Below are positions 37,883 through 50,300 of a DNA stretch of 64,000 bases, piece after piece. The notes beneath the pieces were generated by a model that saw only the letters and a program-made list of their open reading frames with translations, did not search any database and was not told where the DNA came from. Positions within the stretch are counted from its first letter, which is position 1, and every line of letters begins with the position of its first letter. The DNA comes from CAVQBP01 sp963723205. GTDB taxonomy: Bacteria > Bacteroidota > Ignavibacteria > Ignavibacteriales > Ignavibacteriaceae. Where the stretch lies: positions 62,001-126,000 of the forward strand of contig CAVRQC010000035.1 of the NCBI GenBank assembly GCA_963723205.1, in the 5' to 3' direction. The translations under genes were made by a program, and so were the position numbers.

Positions 37883-39701
37883 TTATTTCATCAACAGCAT
37901 CTTCTTTGTATCAGTAAAATTATTTGAAGTAATCCTATAAAAATACAAACCGCTTGCCAGGTTAGAAGCATCAAATTTAATTTTATATCTTCCAGGATTT
38001 TTCTCCTCATTTACTAATGTTTCTATTTCTCTACCCAGAACATCATAAATTTTGATTGTTACTATTCCTGCGGAAGGAATTTCATAATTAATTGTTGTTG
38101 AAGGATTAAAAGGGTTTGGATAATTTTGATACAATACAAATTTCATCGGCAAATTTCTATAAAACACTACTCCTTCTATACTTTTACGATTGGTTATAAT
38201 CTCCGGAAGAGAATTTCGATAGGGATTGTTTTCTAAATAATCAAGAGAGTCAAAATAAACACTTCCGGCATTAGTAATTGTATAATCAAAAATCTTTGGT
38301 TCTGTTCTGATTAAAAGAGCAGAAAGATTAACTTTTATTCTTGTTATTATTTTTTGACCAGATTGTGCATAAAATTGGTCATACCGGGTACCTTTTACTT
38401 CAAAATAATTATAAGATCCACCAAAAAGTGTATCATAAACTGCAGTTACCGTATCACCTACAATTAAACTCATAAGAGAATTTTTAATAACCGAATTCTT
38501 AGAAACATCATAAATCTGGTAGTAAATATTAAAAGTGGAATCGGGAACAATTAAATTATTTAATTGCCTGCTTTTAAATCCCCACTCGAAATTTATATTT
38601 GATATTCCTTCTTGGAGAATTAAGGTATCAGATTGAAAATAATAAAAAATACTATCAAGAGAGCAAAAAAGAGGAGATATCCACGGAACAAAATCAAGAA
38701 TCGTATCTTTGTTTTCATTTGAAATTTTAGCTCTTCCCACATCGATTTCCATCCAGCTGTTGCCATAACCCGCATCCTCATATCCGAATAAAACAAAATA
38801 TCTAATAACCTGCTCAACCCGTTTTTTTGTATAGATCCAATCAGTTCCCCCATTTGTAGTTTTTAAAACCACACCCTCTGCACCGACTGACCAGCCTGTG
38901 TTTTCATTAATAAAATTAACTGAAGATAAAAGGTTATAATCATCTAATGTTTGCAAACTCCAATCGGAACCGCCGTTGGTTGTTTTGAGAATTGTCGCAC
39001 CCCATCCGCCCACTACCCATCCCGTATCTTGATTTATAAAATAAGCTGAGTTAAATATTTGGTAGTTCGTTGCTTCTAATTGCGGAGTCCAGGTTATTCC
39101 GCCATCAGTTGTTTTTGCAACGCCTTTTTCACCTATAGCCCAGCCTGTATTTTCATCAGCAAAATAAATCGAATTTAAAGAATAGAAAGTTCCGGTTTGA
39201 TCTGCTGCCCAGTCAACTCCGCCATTAGTAGTCTTGTAAATTAAATCATATCTTCTACTACCTCCATCAGGTGACTCAGCACCAGCTGCCCAGCCTTTAG
39301 CCGAATCAATAAAATAAACTGAATTTAACCAAATATTTGCAAACGAACCCCCATACTCCTGCAATGTCCAATCCAAACCGCCATTAGTGGTATTTAAAAT
39401 TAATTGATTATTTCCAACGATCCATCCTCTATTTTTATCAATAAAATAGATTGAATTCAGTGCTTGAATTGTTCCACTTTCCTGTATTCTGATTAATAAA
39501 ATATACAGCTGTTAGATCAGTATGTGCACCGCTCACTTGATTTGTCCAATTCATTCCTCCATCTGTCGATACCATAATTGTTCCGCAATATCCTACCGCC
39601 CACCCCAAATTTTCACTTACAAAAGAAGCAGAATGTAATGAATTGCCATACTTTAGCGGTTGACAGGGTGCTTGAGCATTTACATTAAATTTTATTAACA
39701 T
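37883..39701 (-). pseudogene. Broken Ycf48/BNR-type repeat protein with T9SS tail
   Basis: Two frames of one gene are seen. The 5' piece (39438-39701, 87 codons) has LGWAVGYCGTIMVSTDGGMNW and ends shortly after YFINQNTG. The 3' piece is open from about 39478 to 37883 and resumes at SGTIQALNSIYFIDKNRGWI, then carries at least five more units of the type GWxVGxxGxxxKTTNGGxxW. It ends, after a domain with DILFYS-like structure and an Ig-like region, in a T9SS tail (NYPNPFNPSTTINYEIP). Comparing neighbouring units shows that about 22-24 residues (one WAVG...TTNGG block) are missing at the junction as well as a frame change. The N-terminus MLIKFNVNAQAPC looks like the last part of a signal peptide whose hydrophobic core is missing. 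This looks like a deletion or assembly collapse between repeats. Confidence 0.75.
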
Positions 39702-39702
39702 T

Positions 39703-39720
39703 TAGTATCATTTGATACTA
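39703..39720. repeat. Perfect inverted repeat at a gene boundary
   Basis: TAGTATCA and TGATACTA pair perfectly over two bases. The repeat covers the stop codon of the FG-GAP protein gene and the first spacer bases before the truncated start of the next gene. There is no U-tract. Confidence 0.6.
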
Positions 39721-42700
39721 CTTCAACAATAACATTTTTTTTGTTTCTGAAAATTTACCGGAGGTAATCCTATAGAAATACAAACCACTGGCAAGGTTTG
39801 AACCATCAAACTTCTCATTATATCTTCCGGGATTATTTTCCTCATTTACCAAAGTTTCTATTTCCCTACCTAGTACATCAAAAATCTTTATTGTAACCAA
39901 TCCTGATTTAGGAATTTCATAACTAATTATTGTTGATGGATTAAAGGGATTGGGATAATTTTGAGACAATGTATACTCTGTAGGTATTCCCTTATCATCT
40001 TCAACACCAGTAAAAGGTATTGCATTCCCTTCAATAATTACTTTGTTATAAGAAGAAGATTGACTGCAGATATTCAAAGTATCTATATAATGGTAGACTG
40101 AATCAGGCTTGAAACTAATCTGTATAATTTCAGAATCCGATGGAAGAACAGTAAAACCAGAACTGCCGGCAGTAAAATATTTATTTGTAAAATACATACT
40201 GTCTACAGTAAGAGTATCTTGCCCCACATTAAATAAAGTTAAATATAAATATGAAATCTCGCCAAGTTTTGTATCGGTAAATTGATCGGAATATTTAGAT
40301 AAAGCATAACTTTTTATACCGGTGTTCATCATCCAACTTGTAGTAAAAGCAATATCAAGACTGCCGTCACCGTTTAAATCACTATTTACAATATTATGCG
40401 AACCTTCTTCTTTAATAAATCTCCCAGCTTCAGAAAAAACAAGACTATCATTTAAATAAATTGATCCGTAAGGTGAATAACCGTTATCAATTGATACCAG
40501 GTCGAAATCTCCGTCTGCATCAAAATCACCCCCGGTTAAAAACAGAGGATCATGAGTTATTCCCTGCTGATAAACCACCTGAAAATTCAGACTGCCTTCA
40601 TTAGTCAAAATACATGCTGAATTGCCTCCCGCCCATTGAGCAGCAATATCTAAATTCCCATCCAGATTAAAGTCCTCAATTACTACTGTAGAAATATATC
40701 CGTAGATGTTAGGCAGAAATATTTTTTCAAAATTCAGATCCTTGTCATTCCTTAGAAGAGTTAAACTATGCTGTGATTCGGAAGCACAAAGGATATCAAT
40801 ATCACCGTCATTATCAATATCTGCAGCACTCATTTGAAGTACTGTTCCTCTTATACTTATAAGACTATCCTTTTGAAATTGGAAATTCCCCTTATTAAGA
40901 AGCAGCCATATATATGGCTTATAATTATTAAAGCAGAAACCTGCAATATCGATATCCCCGTCGCCGTCAAAATCTCCCGGGATCAGATGATCGGAACTTG
41001 AATTAAATGTAATAGTGTACTTTGCAAAAGATAAGTCTCCATTGTTCTTAAAAAGAGTAATTGAGTTGTGCGTATTGAGAGCAATATCAATATTACCGTC
41101 ATTATTAAAATCCGCACAAATAATATCCCCCGGGTAAAGCCCAGCTGAAATATTTTTATTGAATACCGGACCGCGTCCATATTCGGATATATATAGAGTG
41201 ATATTATTTGTTCCGTTATCTGAAAGGACAAGATCGGATAAACCATCATTGTTAAAATCAGCACTTCTAAGATATTCTATGTATGAACTAGTTGATCCGG
41301 CCGGAAATTTGTCAGCTTTTATAAAGTTTGCTAAACCTTCTTTAACCCCGATACTAAAACTCCATGCAAACGAATTTAAAACAGGCGTTAAATCTGCCAA
41401 CTGAATCTTGTCGGTTATCGTTACATTTACTTTCTCTCCGGTGATAAACGGCTTAGTCGGATATAAAGAAATGGTTTTTGCGGATTCGTCATAAATCATT
41501 TTACAGAAATGGAATCCGCTTTTTGAACCATATATTCTTATGGTAGAATCATTCAATGATACAGCAAGAACATTTTCAGAAAATGCAATTAATATTGTGT
41601 CACCATTCTGCACAACTGAATTTTGCTTTGGATAAACTGAAGCAATAATCGTTTGTTCTGTTCTACCTGTTAAATAAAAATAAACAACCGGTTTTTCTTC
41701 ATCATTACTATGTATTGCTATACTGTCATTATAAATTTTAATTTCTTTTGGTGTAAAAGTAACGATAATTTCTAGAGAATCGCTTGGAGAAATTAGTCCC
41801 GAATCCGGAAGGACTTTAAATACATTATTTGAACTTATCAGCGTATCTAAAACAAGAGGTAGATTACCGGTATTTTTTATAAAGAATGATATTGATTTTA
41901 AACTGTCTTTTACTACTGGTCCAAAATTACATATATTTGAGCTTAATGTTACTTCACTGTAATTATCACGATTCTCATAGAGAGTTAGAAAACCTGTATC
42001 TACACCCGGCCCCAAGGAAACAAAAACCAAATCGTTATCTCCATCATTATCTATATCTAAACTTTTAAGGTCATTAACTAAATCTTGAGTGTAATCAACA
42101 GACTTAGGAAGAACTGTTTTAGACATAAAATTAAATTGCATGTTGCCCGTATTTTTATATATCATAAACAAATTAGGATACGACGTAATACATAAATCTT
42201 CCAACCCATCTCCATCTAAATCATTAGCAACTGCATTAAAATTAGAATTACTATTATTCGATGAGTATGATAAAGGCGTAAATTTAAGGTCTCCGTCATT
42301 CCTATATATATAAAATGAAGAATACCCGCCCGGATCTACTAAATCTAGATCACCATCCCCATCAGGATCAAATGGAACTTTTATAGTTCTATCGGGAAAT
42401 ACATTTATAGGATTAAATATAAAATTACCTTTATTAACCAAAATATTGTTTGAATGTATTACATCTATATCACCATCATTATCAAGGTCCGACGAAATTA
42501 ACGGCCCTGAATAACCTTTATAATTGTATACGGTAAATTGAAAATTTCCTTCATTCTTGATAATATCATAATTATTATCTGATGCTGAACTAGCGGTAAC
42601 AAAATCAATATCACCATCTCCGTCATAATCACCTTGAGTTATCATTTCCAAATACCCTGGAACACTAATTTGTATTGGAGTGAAATTCCAGTTCCCATTA

Positions 42701-45180
42701 TTTTTATAGAAGAGAAGCTCTGAACTTACATTTGTAATAACAAAATCCAGATCACCATCTCCATCATAATCTCCAGTTAGGAATTTAGTGGGTCCAAACC
42801 CACCATTAAGTTCAAGAATCTTTTCAAAATTCCAGTTGACGTTATTTTTATAAATATATAGCTTCATCTTATCGTGAGAAATAACGATCAGGTCGAGATC
42901 ACCGTCATTATCTAAATCTTTTCCATCCACTTCTGTTGCCCCACCGGCAATGGTAATTGTATTTTTCAATCTGAATTTAAGTGATGAGGATTTAGGTTGT
43001 ATGAAAAAATCCCATATATAAGGAAAAATTGGTTTATCTTCTGTGGTTTTTATTTTATTAGTCATAGATACAGTAACCTGCTCACATTTTACAAAAGGAT
43101 TTTCAGGAAGAATGTTTATTGAAGAATTACTCGAATTATAGCTGATTGATGAGCTCTTATGAATCCCTGAATAGGAGCCAATAATCTTTATAGATGAATC
43201 AGAAATTGTTGAAGCATTAAGTTGTAAGCCAAATTTTACAATTATAGAAGTTGAATCATTTGGACACAATGAATTGGATAAAGGATAAACAGAAGCAACC
43301 TGGCTTCCGGTTCCTGACACATAAAATTTTACAGTTGGATTATCTTCATCATTGCTGGATACCATAATGCTGTCGTTGAATATACCGGATTTAGTAGGAT
43401 TAAATTGAATTGAAATTTCCATTGAATCGCCAGGAAGTATTGAACCGGATATAGGAGATACACTAAACACGTTTCCGGAAGAAATAATATTAGATATTAC
43501 TAATGGCTGAAGTTCTCCTTTATTATAAATCTTTAATGTTGTTGTTTTGGTTCTGCCAGGCTTCACAACATTGAAATCGTAAGAGTACGGGAATATTTTA
43601 ATATGAATCGGTTTAATTGTTTCGCCAAGTACTTTAATAATTGCCGAAGGTTTTAATTTACCATCAGCATAAACAAATATGCTGTCTGAATAAGAACCTT
43701 TAACATTAGGTGTAAATTGGACTGTTAAAGAAACCGAATCATTTGGATTTATCGAAAAAGATGTGGGTATTACAGAAAAAGCAGGATTTGAAGTAACTAT
43801 ATTAGATATATTTGCTGTTATGGTATCAGTATTAATAATTGCTACCTGAAGAGTTTTGGTTGAATTAAGTAAAATCTTTCCAAAATCTAAAACTAATTTT
43901 CCCGGTACTATGCGCGGAGTTGTTCCATTTCCATTACAATAGACTGATATTGTATCTTGGAGATAATCAATATAAAATTTAACATAACCTTCATCGGTAA
44001 AAATCGAATCAGGATTATAATTGATATAAAACGCTTTACTTTCACCCGGTAATAAACTATAAGACGGATTATCAATTGTAAATTTATTATTTGTACTGAA
44101 TGCAAATCCGGAAATAGTTTGATTAATTGAATTGGTCATTATTACGGTATCTTGTTTCGATTCCCAAACTTTAACCGAATTAAAAAATAAATCTGTTTTA
44201 GATAGGGTTACCGGAGTAACTGTTTCTAAACTTTTATATATACCATTTTCGGTTGCAGCATAAAGTATTCCTTTATCACCTATCGTTAGATTTAATACGC
44301 TTTTAACAGGTAGTCCCGATGTATCAGCATACCATTGTTCTCCTCTAGAGTTTGATGTCCAGATTGGTAATGAATATTGCATTGTTGGTTCATACTGATA
44401 AGCAGTAAAATAGAACTGATGTAATTTATTTGCGAATAGTCTGAATTGGGAATATCTATAAGGGAATCCCGAGAATTTTTTAACTTGAAAAGTTTTTCCG
44501 TTGTCAAATGATTGAACTATATCATTCATTGAAATACCGTATATTTCATCATCAATAGTAAGTATAGTATAAATACCTGCATTAAGCTCAGAGTAAATAC
44601 TACTCCATGATGCTCCGGCATCAGTAGATCTTGCGATATAATGTCCCCCTGCTAAATAAAGATTTCCATTTTTATCAATAGCTAAGTCTCTTAGGTCAGG
44701 TGCTCCCCCCGGTCCTATAAATTCCCATGTATGCCCGCCATCTTTAGATCGCCAAACTACATTATATCCGGTTAATGCATAAGAATAATTTCTAACTGAA
44801 TCAAACACTATATTAAAAAAACCCACATCCATAGAAAAAGGGATTGTACCTAACATTTCCCATGTTGAACCATCATCAGTTGATTGAAGAATTCCATTTG
44901 AAAAACCTAGCCAAAGATTTCCATTAGGAGTCTTTACCATTAAGGAAGGATTTTTATATTGGCTATCAATTTGAACTGAGTCCCAGCTAACTCCATTATC
45001 AAATGATCTGTAAACAATATTTGAACTGTTACAGAAAATTTTATTCCCGCTATCCTTTGTGACGATAGATTGAATTATGCCTGAGGGTCCATTTATATGT
45101 TTCCAGAAATTTTCCTGGGCAAAGGAAAAACAATTGATTAAAAGAATTATTATAGCAATTTGAATTTTAAAATTTCTCAT
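39718..45180 (-). CDS. Giant secreted FG-GAP / Ig-like repeat protein with T9SS tail
   Basis: The 1820-residue protein has a signal peptide (1-21, INCFSFAQ). A BNR/sortilin-like propeller follows (about 25-325, with SFDNGVSW, STDDGSTW, SKDGGHTW), then ASPM-SPD-2-Hydin-like choice-of-anchor Ig domains (about 330-620) and a Big_5-like Ig domain (about 635-740). A first run of FG-GAP/VCBS repeats (about 745-1065) contains many DxDGDGDLDF and DIDNDGDNDL calcium loops. A second set of Ig-like domains (about 1070-1280), a second FG-GAP run (about 1295-1620), another Ig domain, and a T9SS type A tail (about 1735-1820, NYPNPFNPSTIISYEIP) complete it. It is a surface or secreted calcium-stabilised scaffold, often linked to adhesion. 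No catalytic site is seen. Confidence 0.88.
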   Translation of the reverse strand: MRNFKIQIAIIILLINCFSFAQENFWKHINGPSGIIQSIVTKDSGNKIFCNSSNIVYRSFDNGVSWDSVQIDSQYKNPSLMVKTPNGNLWLGFSNGILQSTDDGSTWEMLGTIPFSMDVGFFNIVFDSVRNYSYALTGYNVVWRSKDGGHTWEFIGPGGAPDLRDLAIDKNGNLYLAGGHYIARSTDAGASWSSIYSELNAGIYTILTIDDEIYGISMNDIVQSFDNGKTFQVKKFSGFPYRYSQFRLFANKLHQFYFTAYQYEPTMQYSLPIWTSNSRGEQWYADTSGLPVKSVLNLTIGDKGILYAATENGIYKSLETVTPVTLSKTDLFFNSVKVWESKQDTVIMTNSINQTISGFAFSTNNKFTIDNPSYSLLPGESKAFYINYNPDSIFTDEGYVKFYIDYLQDTISVYCNGNGTTPRIVPGKLVLDFGKILLNSTKTLQVAIINTDTITANISNIVTSNPAFSVIPTSFSINPNDSVSLTVQFTPNVKGSYSDSIFVYADGKLKPSAIIKVLGETIKPIHIKIFPYSYDFNVVKPGRTKTTTLKIYNKGELQPLVISNIISSGNVFSVSPISGSILPGDSMEISIQFNPTKSGIFNDSIMVSSNDEDNPTVKFYVSGTGSQVASVYPLSNSLCPNDSTSIIVKFGLQLNASTISDSSIKIIGSYSGIHKSSSISYNSSNSSINILPENPFVKCEQVTVSMTNKIKTTEDKPIFPYIWDFFIQPKSSSLKFRLKNTITIAGGATEVDGKDLDNDGDLDLIVISHDKMKLYIYKNNVNWNFEKILELNGGFGPTKFLTGDYDGDGDLDFVITNVSSELLFYKNNGNWNFTPIQISVPGYLEMITQGDYDGDGDIDFVTASSASDNNYDIIKNEGNFQFTVYNYKGYSGPLISSDLDNDGDIDVIHSNNILVNKGNFIFNPINVFPDRTIKVPFDPDGDGDLDLVDPGGYSSFYIYRNDGDLKFTPLSYSSNNSNSNFNAVANDLDGDGLEDLCITSYPNLFMIYKNTGNMQFNFMSKTVLPKSVDYTQDLVNDLKSLDIDNDGDNDLVFVSLGPGVDTGFLTLYENRDNYSEVTLSSNICNFGPVVKDSLKSISFFIKNTGNLPLVLDTLISSNNVFKVLPDSGLISPSDSLEIIVTFTPKEIKIYNDSIAIHSNDEEKPVVYFYLTGRTEQTIIASVYPKQNSVVQNGDTILIAFSENVLAVSLNDSTIRIYGSKSGFHFCKMIYDESAKTISLYPTKPFITGEKVNVTITDKIQLADLTPVLNSFAWSFSIGVKEGLANFIKADKFPAGSTSSYIEYLRSADFNNDGLSDLVLSDNGTNNITLYISEYGRGPVFNKNISAGLYPGDIICADFNNDGNIDIALNTHNSITLFKNNGDLSFAKYTITFNSSSDHLIPGDFDGDGDIDIAGFCFNNYKPYIWLLLNKGNFQFQKDSLISIRGTVLQMSAADIDNDGDIDILCASESQHSLTLLRNDKDLNFEKIFLPNIYGYISTVVIEDFNLDGNLDIAAQWAGGNSACILTNEGSLNFQVVYQQGITHDPLFLTGGDFDADGDFDLVSIDNGYSPYGSIYLNDSLVFSEAGRFIKEEGSHNIVNSDLNGDGSLDIAFTTSWMMNTGIKSYALSKYSDQFTDTKLGEISYLYLTLFNVGQDTLTVDSMYFTNKYFTAGSSGFTVLPSDSEIIQISFKPDSVYHYIDTLNICSQSSSYNKVIIEGNAIPFTGVEDDKGIPTEYTLSQNYPNPFNPSTIISYEIPKSGLVTIKIFDVLGREIETLVNEENNPGRYNEKFDGSNLASGLYFYRITSGKFSETKKMLLLK

Positions 45181-45203
45181 AACAGATTTTCGATAATTAT
45201 ATT

Positions 45204-47248
45204 TTATTTGAGTAATAACATCTTCTTTGTTTCCGAAAAATTACCTGAAGTAATTCTATAGAAATACAATCCGCTTGCAAGATTAGAAGCACTAAATTTT
45301 ACTTCATATCTTCCAGGGCTTTTTTCTTCATTTACCAATGTTTCTATTTCTCTGCCAAGTACATCATATATTTTTAATGTAACAAATCCGAAATTCGCAA
45401 TTTGAAATTCGATATTGGTTGATGGATTAAATGGGTTAGGATAGTTCTGTTGCAGCCTATAAAAATATACTGCTTTTTGTTTATTCTTCACGCTTACTGT
45501 AGGATTGTATTCTTTAGCTCCAATATCCGGGGCATTTCCAAAATAATCATGAATATCAATTAATGATGTTAATGCTATAGTTGTATCAAGAACTTTAAAT
45601 TCATATTGAAATGCCGGAATTACTGAATCTCCCATATCAATTGCCGGAGAGCCGGGAAGCAGCTGGTAATTTAGAGAATCAGCAAATTTAGGATCTTTGT
45701 TTATTGAAAATGTATTACCATTTACAATTCCGGTTCCTGCTGTATCACAATTTATGTATGGACAAGCATAAGGACTTTCAGGACTGTACCATAAATTTCT
45801 ATTTATCCACGCCCGGTTATCGGCTTTGTAACCTGTAGAAACATCTAAATCAATAGCCCGGGTGGAATAGTGTATAAATATATTATTATAGATAGATACG
45901 CTGTCAATTGTCCCGTATAAACTTACACCGCCGTTATTTTCTGCAAAGGTATTATTATAAATAAGAACTTTATTATTATATCCAATCTCAACAGCATTAC
46001 GAAATCCCTTAACAATATTATTTCGAATTATAGCATAATTATCTTCCCATACTGAGAGTCCCACCTTGTTTCCATTATCAGATCCTGAAAATAATATTTT
46101 ATTCCCATCATAAATTAGTAAACATCCTAATGGTTGAATAGGTTCTAGAAAAGCATCAGCATAGATCAAGTTATTTTTAAAAAAAGAAAACTATAATATT
46201 GATTCGAATCATAAGTATAATTTTCAAAAACTGAATTTTCTATGACTGCAATTGCTCTGTTGGTCGTAATCCATCCATTAGATAAAATACGGGATGAATC
46301 AATTTTAATATAAGATTGGCTGCAATTGACGAGAGTCTGGATCGTGACGTTATTTAATTCGGAATAAGAAAATTGGCTTACACCAATTCCTATAAAACTA
46401 CTGTTTATTATTTTTGCTTCTGAATAAGATATACTTAAATGTGTCCCTTGAACATACATACAATTTAATTGTTCAACATTATTGCTAATAATTGTATCAG
46501 GTTGACCTATAATATTAACATCTATATTCAGATTAACCGGACTTTGTTCGGTTCCATTACAGATAAGTGAACCCTTAACATAAATCATCGCATAGTTTGA
46601 ACTATAAAGCTTAGCACCGGGATTTAAAATAAGACTTTTTCCGGATGGAACTAAAACACTAGTACCAAGTGTATCTAAATCTTCAGCATTCTTTGTCCCC
46701 ATTAATATACTCACCGCGCTAAAAAGATATATATTTGAATCCGACATCTGGGTAATATAAAATTCTACAAAATTTTTATCATAATCAGTTTTAGATAGAT
46801 TAACTGAATTGAAAGCTGACTTTAAAGTATCTATATAAACGACAGCGTTAGTGATGTTCTGATTAATTTGAAGATCACGCAGCTTAAACATGGATGTATC
46901 AGCATAAATTCTCATTTTAACTCTACTGTAAGGAAATCTTATCGATTGTCTTGTTGTTAGTTTAATAGACGGACTAAGAGCATAATTAACTCCTCCGCTG
47001 CTTGGCGGGATAATAGGAGTTGGAAGGATTGAAACATCTATGGTATCTGCATTAACTGAACTTGTATCATTGTTCCAGAATATTTTTGCAATTACTTTTT
47101 CCTGATTATCGGTAATCGAAACTGAATCGGCAATATTGGTAATTATAAATTGCTGAGCTTGTCCATAAATTTTTAACGATATTACTATAAGGAAAATAGT
47201 AATTATTTTAATGTAACCTGCTATCTGATTAATTGATTTTATATACAT
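45204..47248 (-). pseudogene. Right-handed beta-helix surface protein with T9SS tail, one frameshift
   Basis: Two frames form one protein of about 690 residues. The 5' part (46166-47248) has a signal peptide (IIIFLIVISLKIYGQAQ region) and beta-helix coils (VYIDTLKSAFNSVNLSK, NSSFIGIGVSQFSYSEL). It runs to ENYTYDSNQYYSFLFLKIT and stops. The 3' part (45204-46169) begins with TTG inside the same beta-helix (LIYADAFLEP) and ends in LQQNYPNPFNPSTNIEFQIA, a T9SS tail. Joining them by one base within the T7A5 (coding-strand) run at 46174-46185 gives YYSFFFKNNLIYADAF, a continuous helix coil. The stop and the TTG overlap by four bases. A homopolymer sequencing error or true slippage mutation would both fit. 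Confidence 0.75.
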
Positions 47249-47314
47249 AATTTATAGAATCTCGCGTTTGTAATTGTTTATTTCCGCCGAATATTTGAGT
47301 TAATAATTATTTAA

Positions 47315-50300
47315 TCACTTCATTAACAACATCTTCTTAGTTTCCGAAAAATTACCTGATGTAATCCTATAGAAATACAAACCGCTTGCGAGATTAGAAC
47401 CATCAAACTTCACTTTATAACTTCCTTGATTTTTAACTTCATTAACTAAGGTTTTTACTTCACTGCCCAGTACATCATATATTTTTATTATAACTAATCC
47501 TGATTTTGGAACTTCATAATTAATTATTGTTGATGGATTAAATGGATTTGGGTAATTTTGTTCTAGCTTATACTCTTTAACCGCGTTTGAGTTTTCATCT
47601 TTTATACCGGTTAGAACTGCGCTTTTATTCCCTGTCCTATTATTATTTCCCTTAAATGTCGGCCACGCATAGTTAACTGGCTCAACATAAAGAGACTGCT
47701 TAGGATCCAATTTTAAAGTATAAACATCACCGTTAAGATTGCCGAAAATTGCAAGGTTATTATCGGTAATTAAAATCGGTGATATTATTGGTGAATTTGT
47801 CTGAAAATTCCAAAGCAATATGCCCAATGGATCTAAGCTATAGAGTACTCCATTTTCATCACCTATGATTATTTGCCCCCACACAGATATAGCTGCTGTT
47901 CCGCTAACTGGTCCACTAGTATTATATTTCCACGCTAAATCTCCATCTTTTCCAACACATACTATTTCATCATTTGAATCTCCAAATATTATTTCCCCAT
48001 GATTAAGAATTATCGGAGATGATTTAACTTTTCCTCCTGTGTAAAAAGACCATACTTTGCTTCCCGATTGATTTAATTTATAAATACATCCGTCATTAGA
48101 GCCAAAAATTATGCTCGAATCATTACTAATAGCCGGTGAAGAAAATATTGAATCACCTGTAGTGAATGTCCAATTAACATTTCCATCTTTATTTATGGAA
48201 TATAATTTTTTATCACAGCTTCCTACATATACATCCCCATTTAATGAAACTGCGGGGGATGAAACAATTGCTCCTCCTGTCTGAACATTCCATATTACTG
48301 TTCCTGTTTTATCCAAAGCATATAGCCGCCCGGTACTTATTCCAACATATACTACTCCATCTTTTCCTGCAGATGGTGATGAAGTAATTATGCCGCCCAT
48401 TGCTTTGTCCCATTTGGGAGTTCCGTCTTTATCAAATGAATACAACCTTGTGTCAGTGGAACCTACATATATATTATTCTGATCACTTATACATGTAGTT
48501 GATTGAATATCTCCACCCGTTAAAATATTCCAGTTTACAGTACCGGTTGAATCAAATTTATAGACTTTGTCATCGGTTGAGGTAACTATAAAATTATCAT
48601 TGTCTATCTGCGCGGGAGCAGAATAAATTCCACCATTAGTTTTTAGTTTAGAAGAATATACATTAACAGTAGCTGTATCCCATCCCCTTTCTCCTTTATT
48701 TCCAATGGCAATTAATACTATTTTGTTTGTACCTGTTTTTAATTTAAGACTTGCTTTTGCACCATTTCCTGCCGAATCTCCGTTTACTGTCCATATTAAA
48801 TATCTAAAACTATCATTTGTAATTGTGCTCTCACTACCGTCAACCATTCTTTCTTCATAACCGTTGAAATCCGAATCAATCCAGACACTATCCGTTTTAA
48901 TTACAGCATTAATGTTGGAACCAGAAAAAATGTAATCCCCTGTCGAAACTGTGCTGCTGTCAAAATTCTGCCGATAGGCAGCAGCTATAACAGTCGTATT
49001 ATTATTAATATATATAGCCACCGAATCATTATACATAGCCGATAATTGGTTAGGCTGTGAACCGTCCAATGTATAATAAATGACTGCAGAATCGGTAACG
49101 GTATTCATTGTAAGATAAATTGGATTTGTATATGTTCCCGGTTCAGGACTGAATTTGACTTCTGCTACTTTCATTTGATAATCAGCTGTTTGTAAATCTG
49201 ATTCAATCCAATCACTCTTAAATGCTTTTACTTTTAGTTCCGTATTTTTATTTATATAAACAGGTGAAGAATATTTTATTGAGCCCTGATCAGGTTCACT
49301 TCCCTCGGTTGTATAATAAATATCCACATCTGCGGTTTCACAAGAAATACTTAAACTAATTATATTATTCTTTATTCCGTCATCCGGGGTAACAACAGGA
49401 GTTTCAACTTTTGCATAAATAGTAAAACTGTTTGATTCAATCTTGTTGTTAGAGTTATTAACATCGCTAATCCGGATTTTACATTGATTTGAAGCAGGGG
49501 CTACAACAGGAACTTTCCAGCTATAAATATTATTTTGTACAGAGGCATCTCCGGCGATTATTAACCAGCTGCCTCCATTATCAGTAGAATATTCGATATT
49601 TACATTATTCTGAAACTGAAAACCCCATTGAAGGTTAACACCCGTTAAGGATCTTAATGAATCGCTGCTTGTCAATGTTTCAATGTTAATTTTAGGACCG
49701 TTGTATAATTTTATTAATCCATGCCATGTTCCCATCCATACATTGTCAGAATTATCAATTTTCAAATCATGAATATCATCATTGATAGGGAATCCGGCTG
49801 ACTGATCATATCTTGTAATATAAGTTCCATCAAATTTAATAATTCCCTGTGCACCATAATTAGGCCCTAAACCTGCCCAAACATTTCCATCCGAGTCAAC
49901 ATCTAAACAAGAGATCCAATTCGATGTAATTTGATCACTCAGATCATATCTATACCAATTTGTTCCGTCAAATTTGAATAATAAAAGACTATCTGCTCCA
50001 AAGCAGAGATTTCCATTTTTATCTTCCGCAATCGAATAAATATTTTCATTGGATAGAATGGAATTTTGAGAATTAAAAAATTGCCAGTTTGAACCATCGA
50101 ATTTTCCTATACCTCCAGGAGAAGAACTAAATCCTCCTGTCATCGCAATCCAGATATTACCGTTTTTATCTTTTTTTATATCTCTGATGTCATCAGAAGG
50201 CAAAGCAGAATTGAAAGAGGTATAGTTTGTTAAATTTACACCATCATATTTACAAAGACCTGCACCGAAAGTTCCTATCCATAAATTATCGAAATTATCA

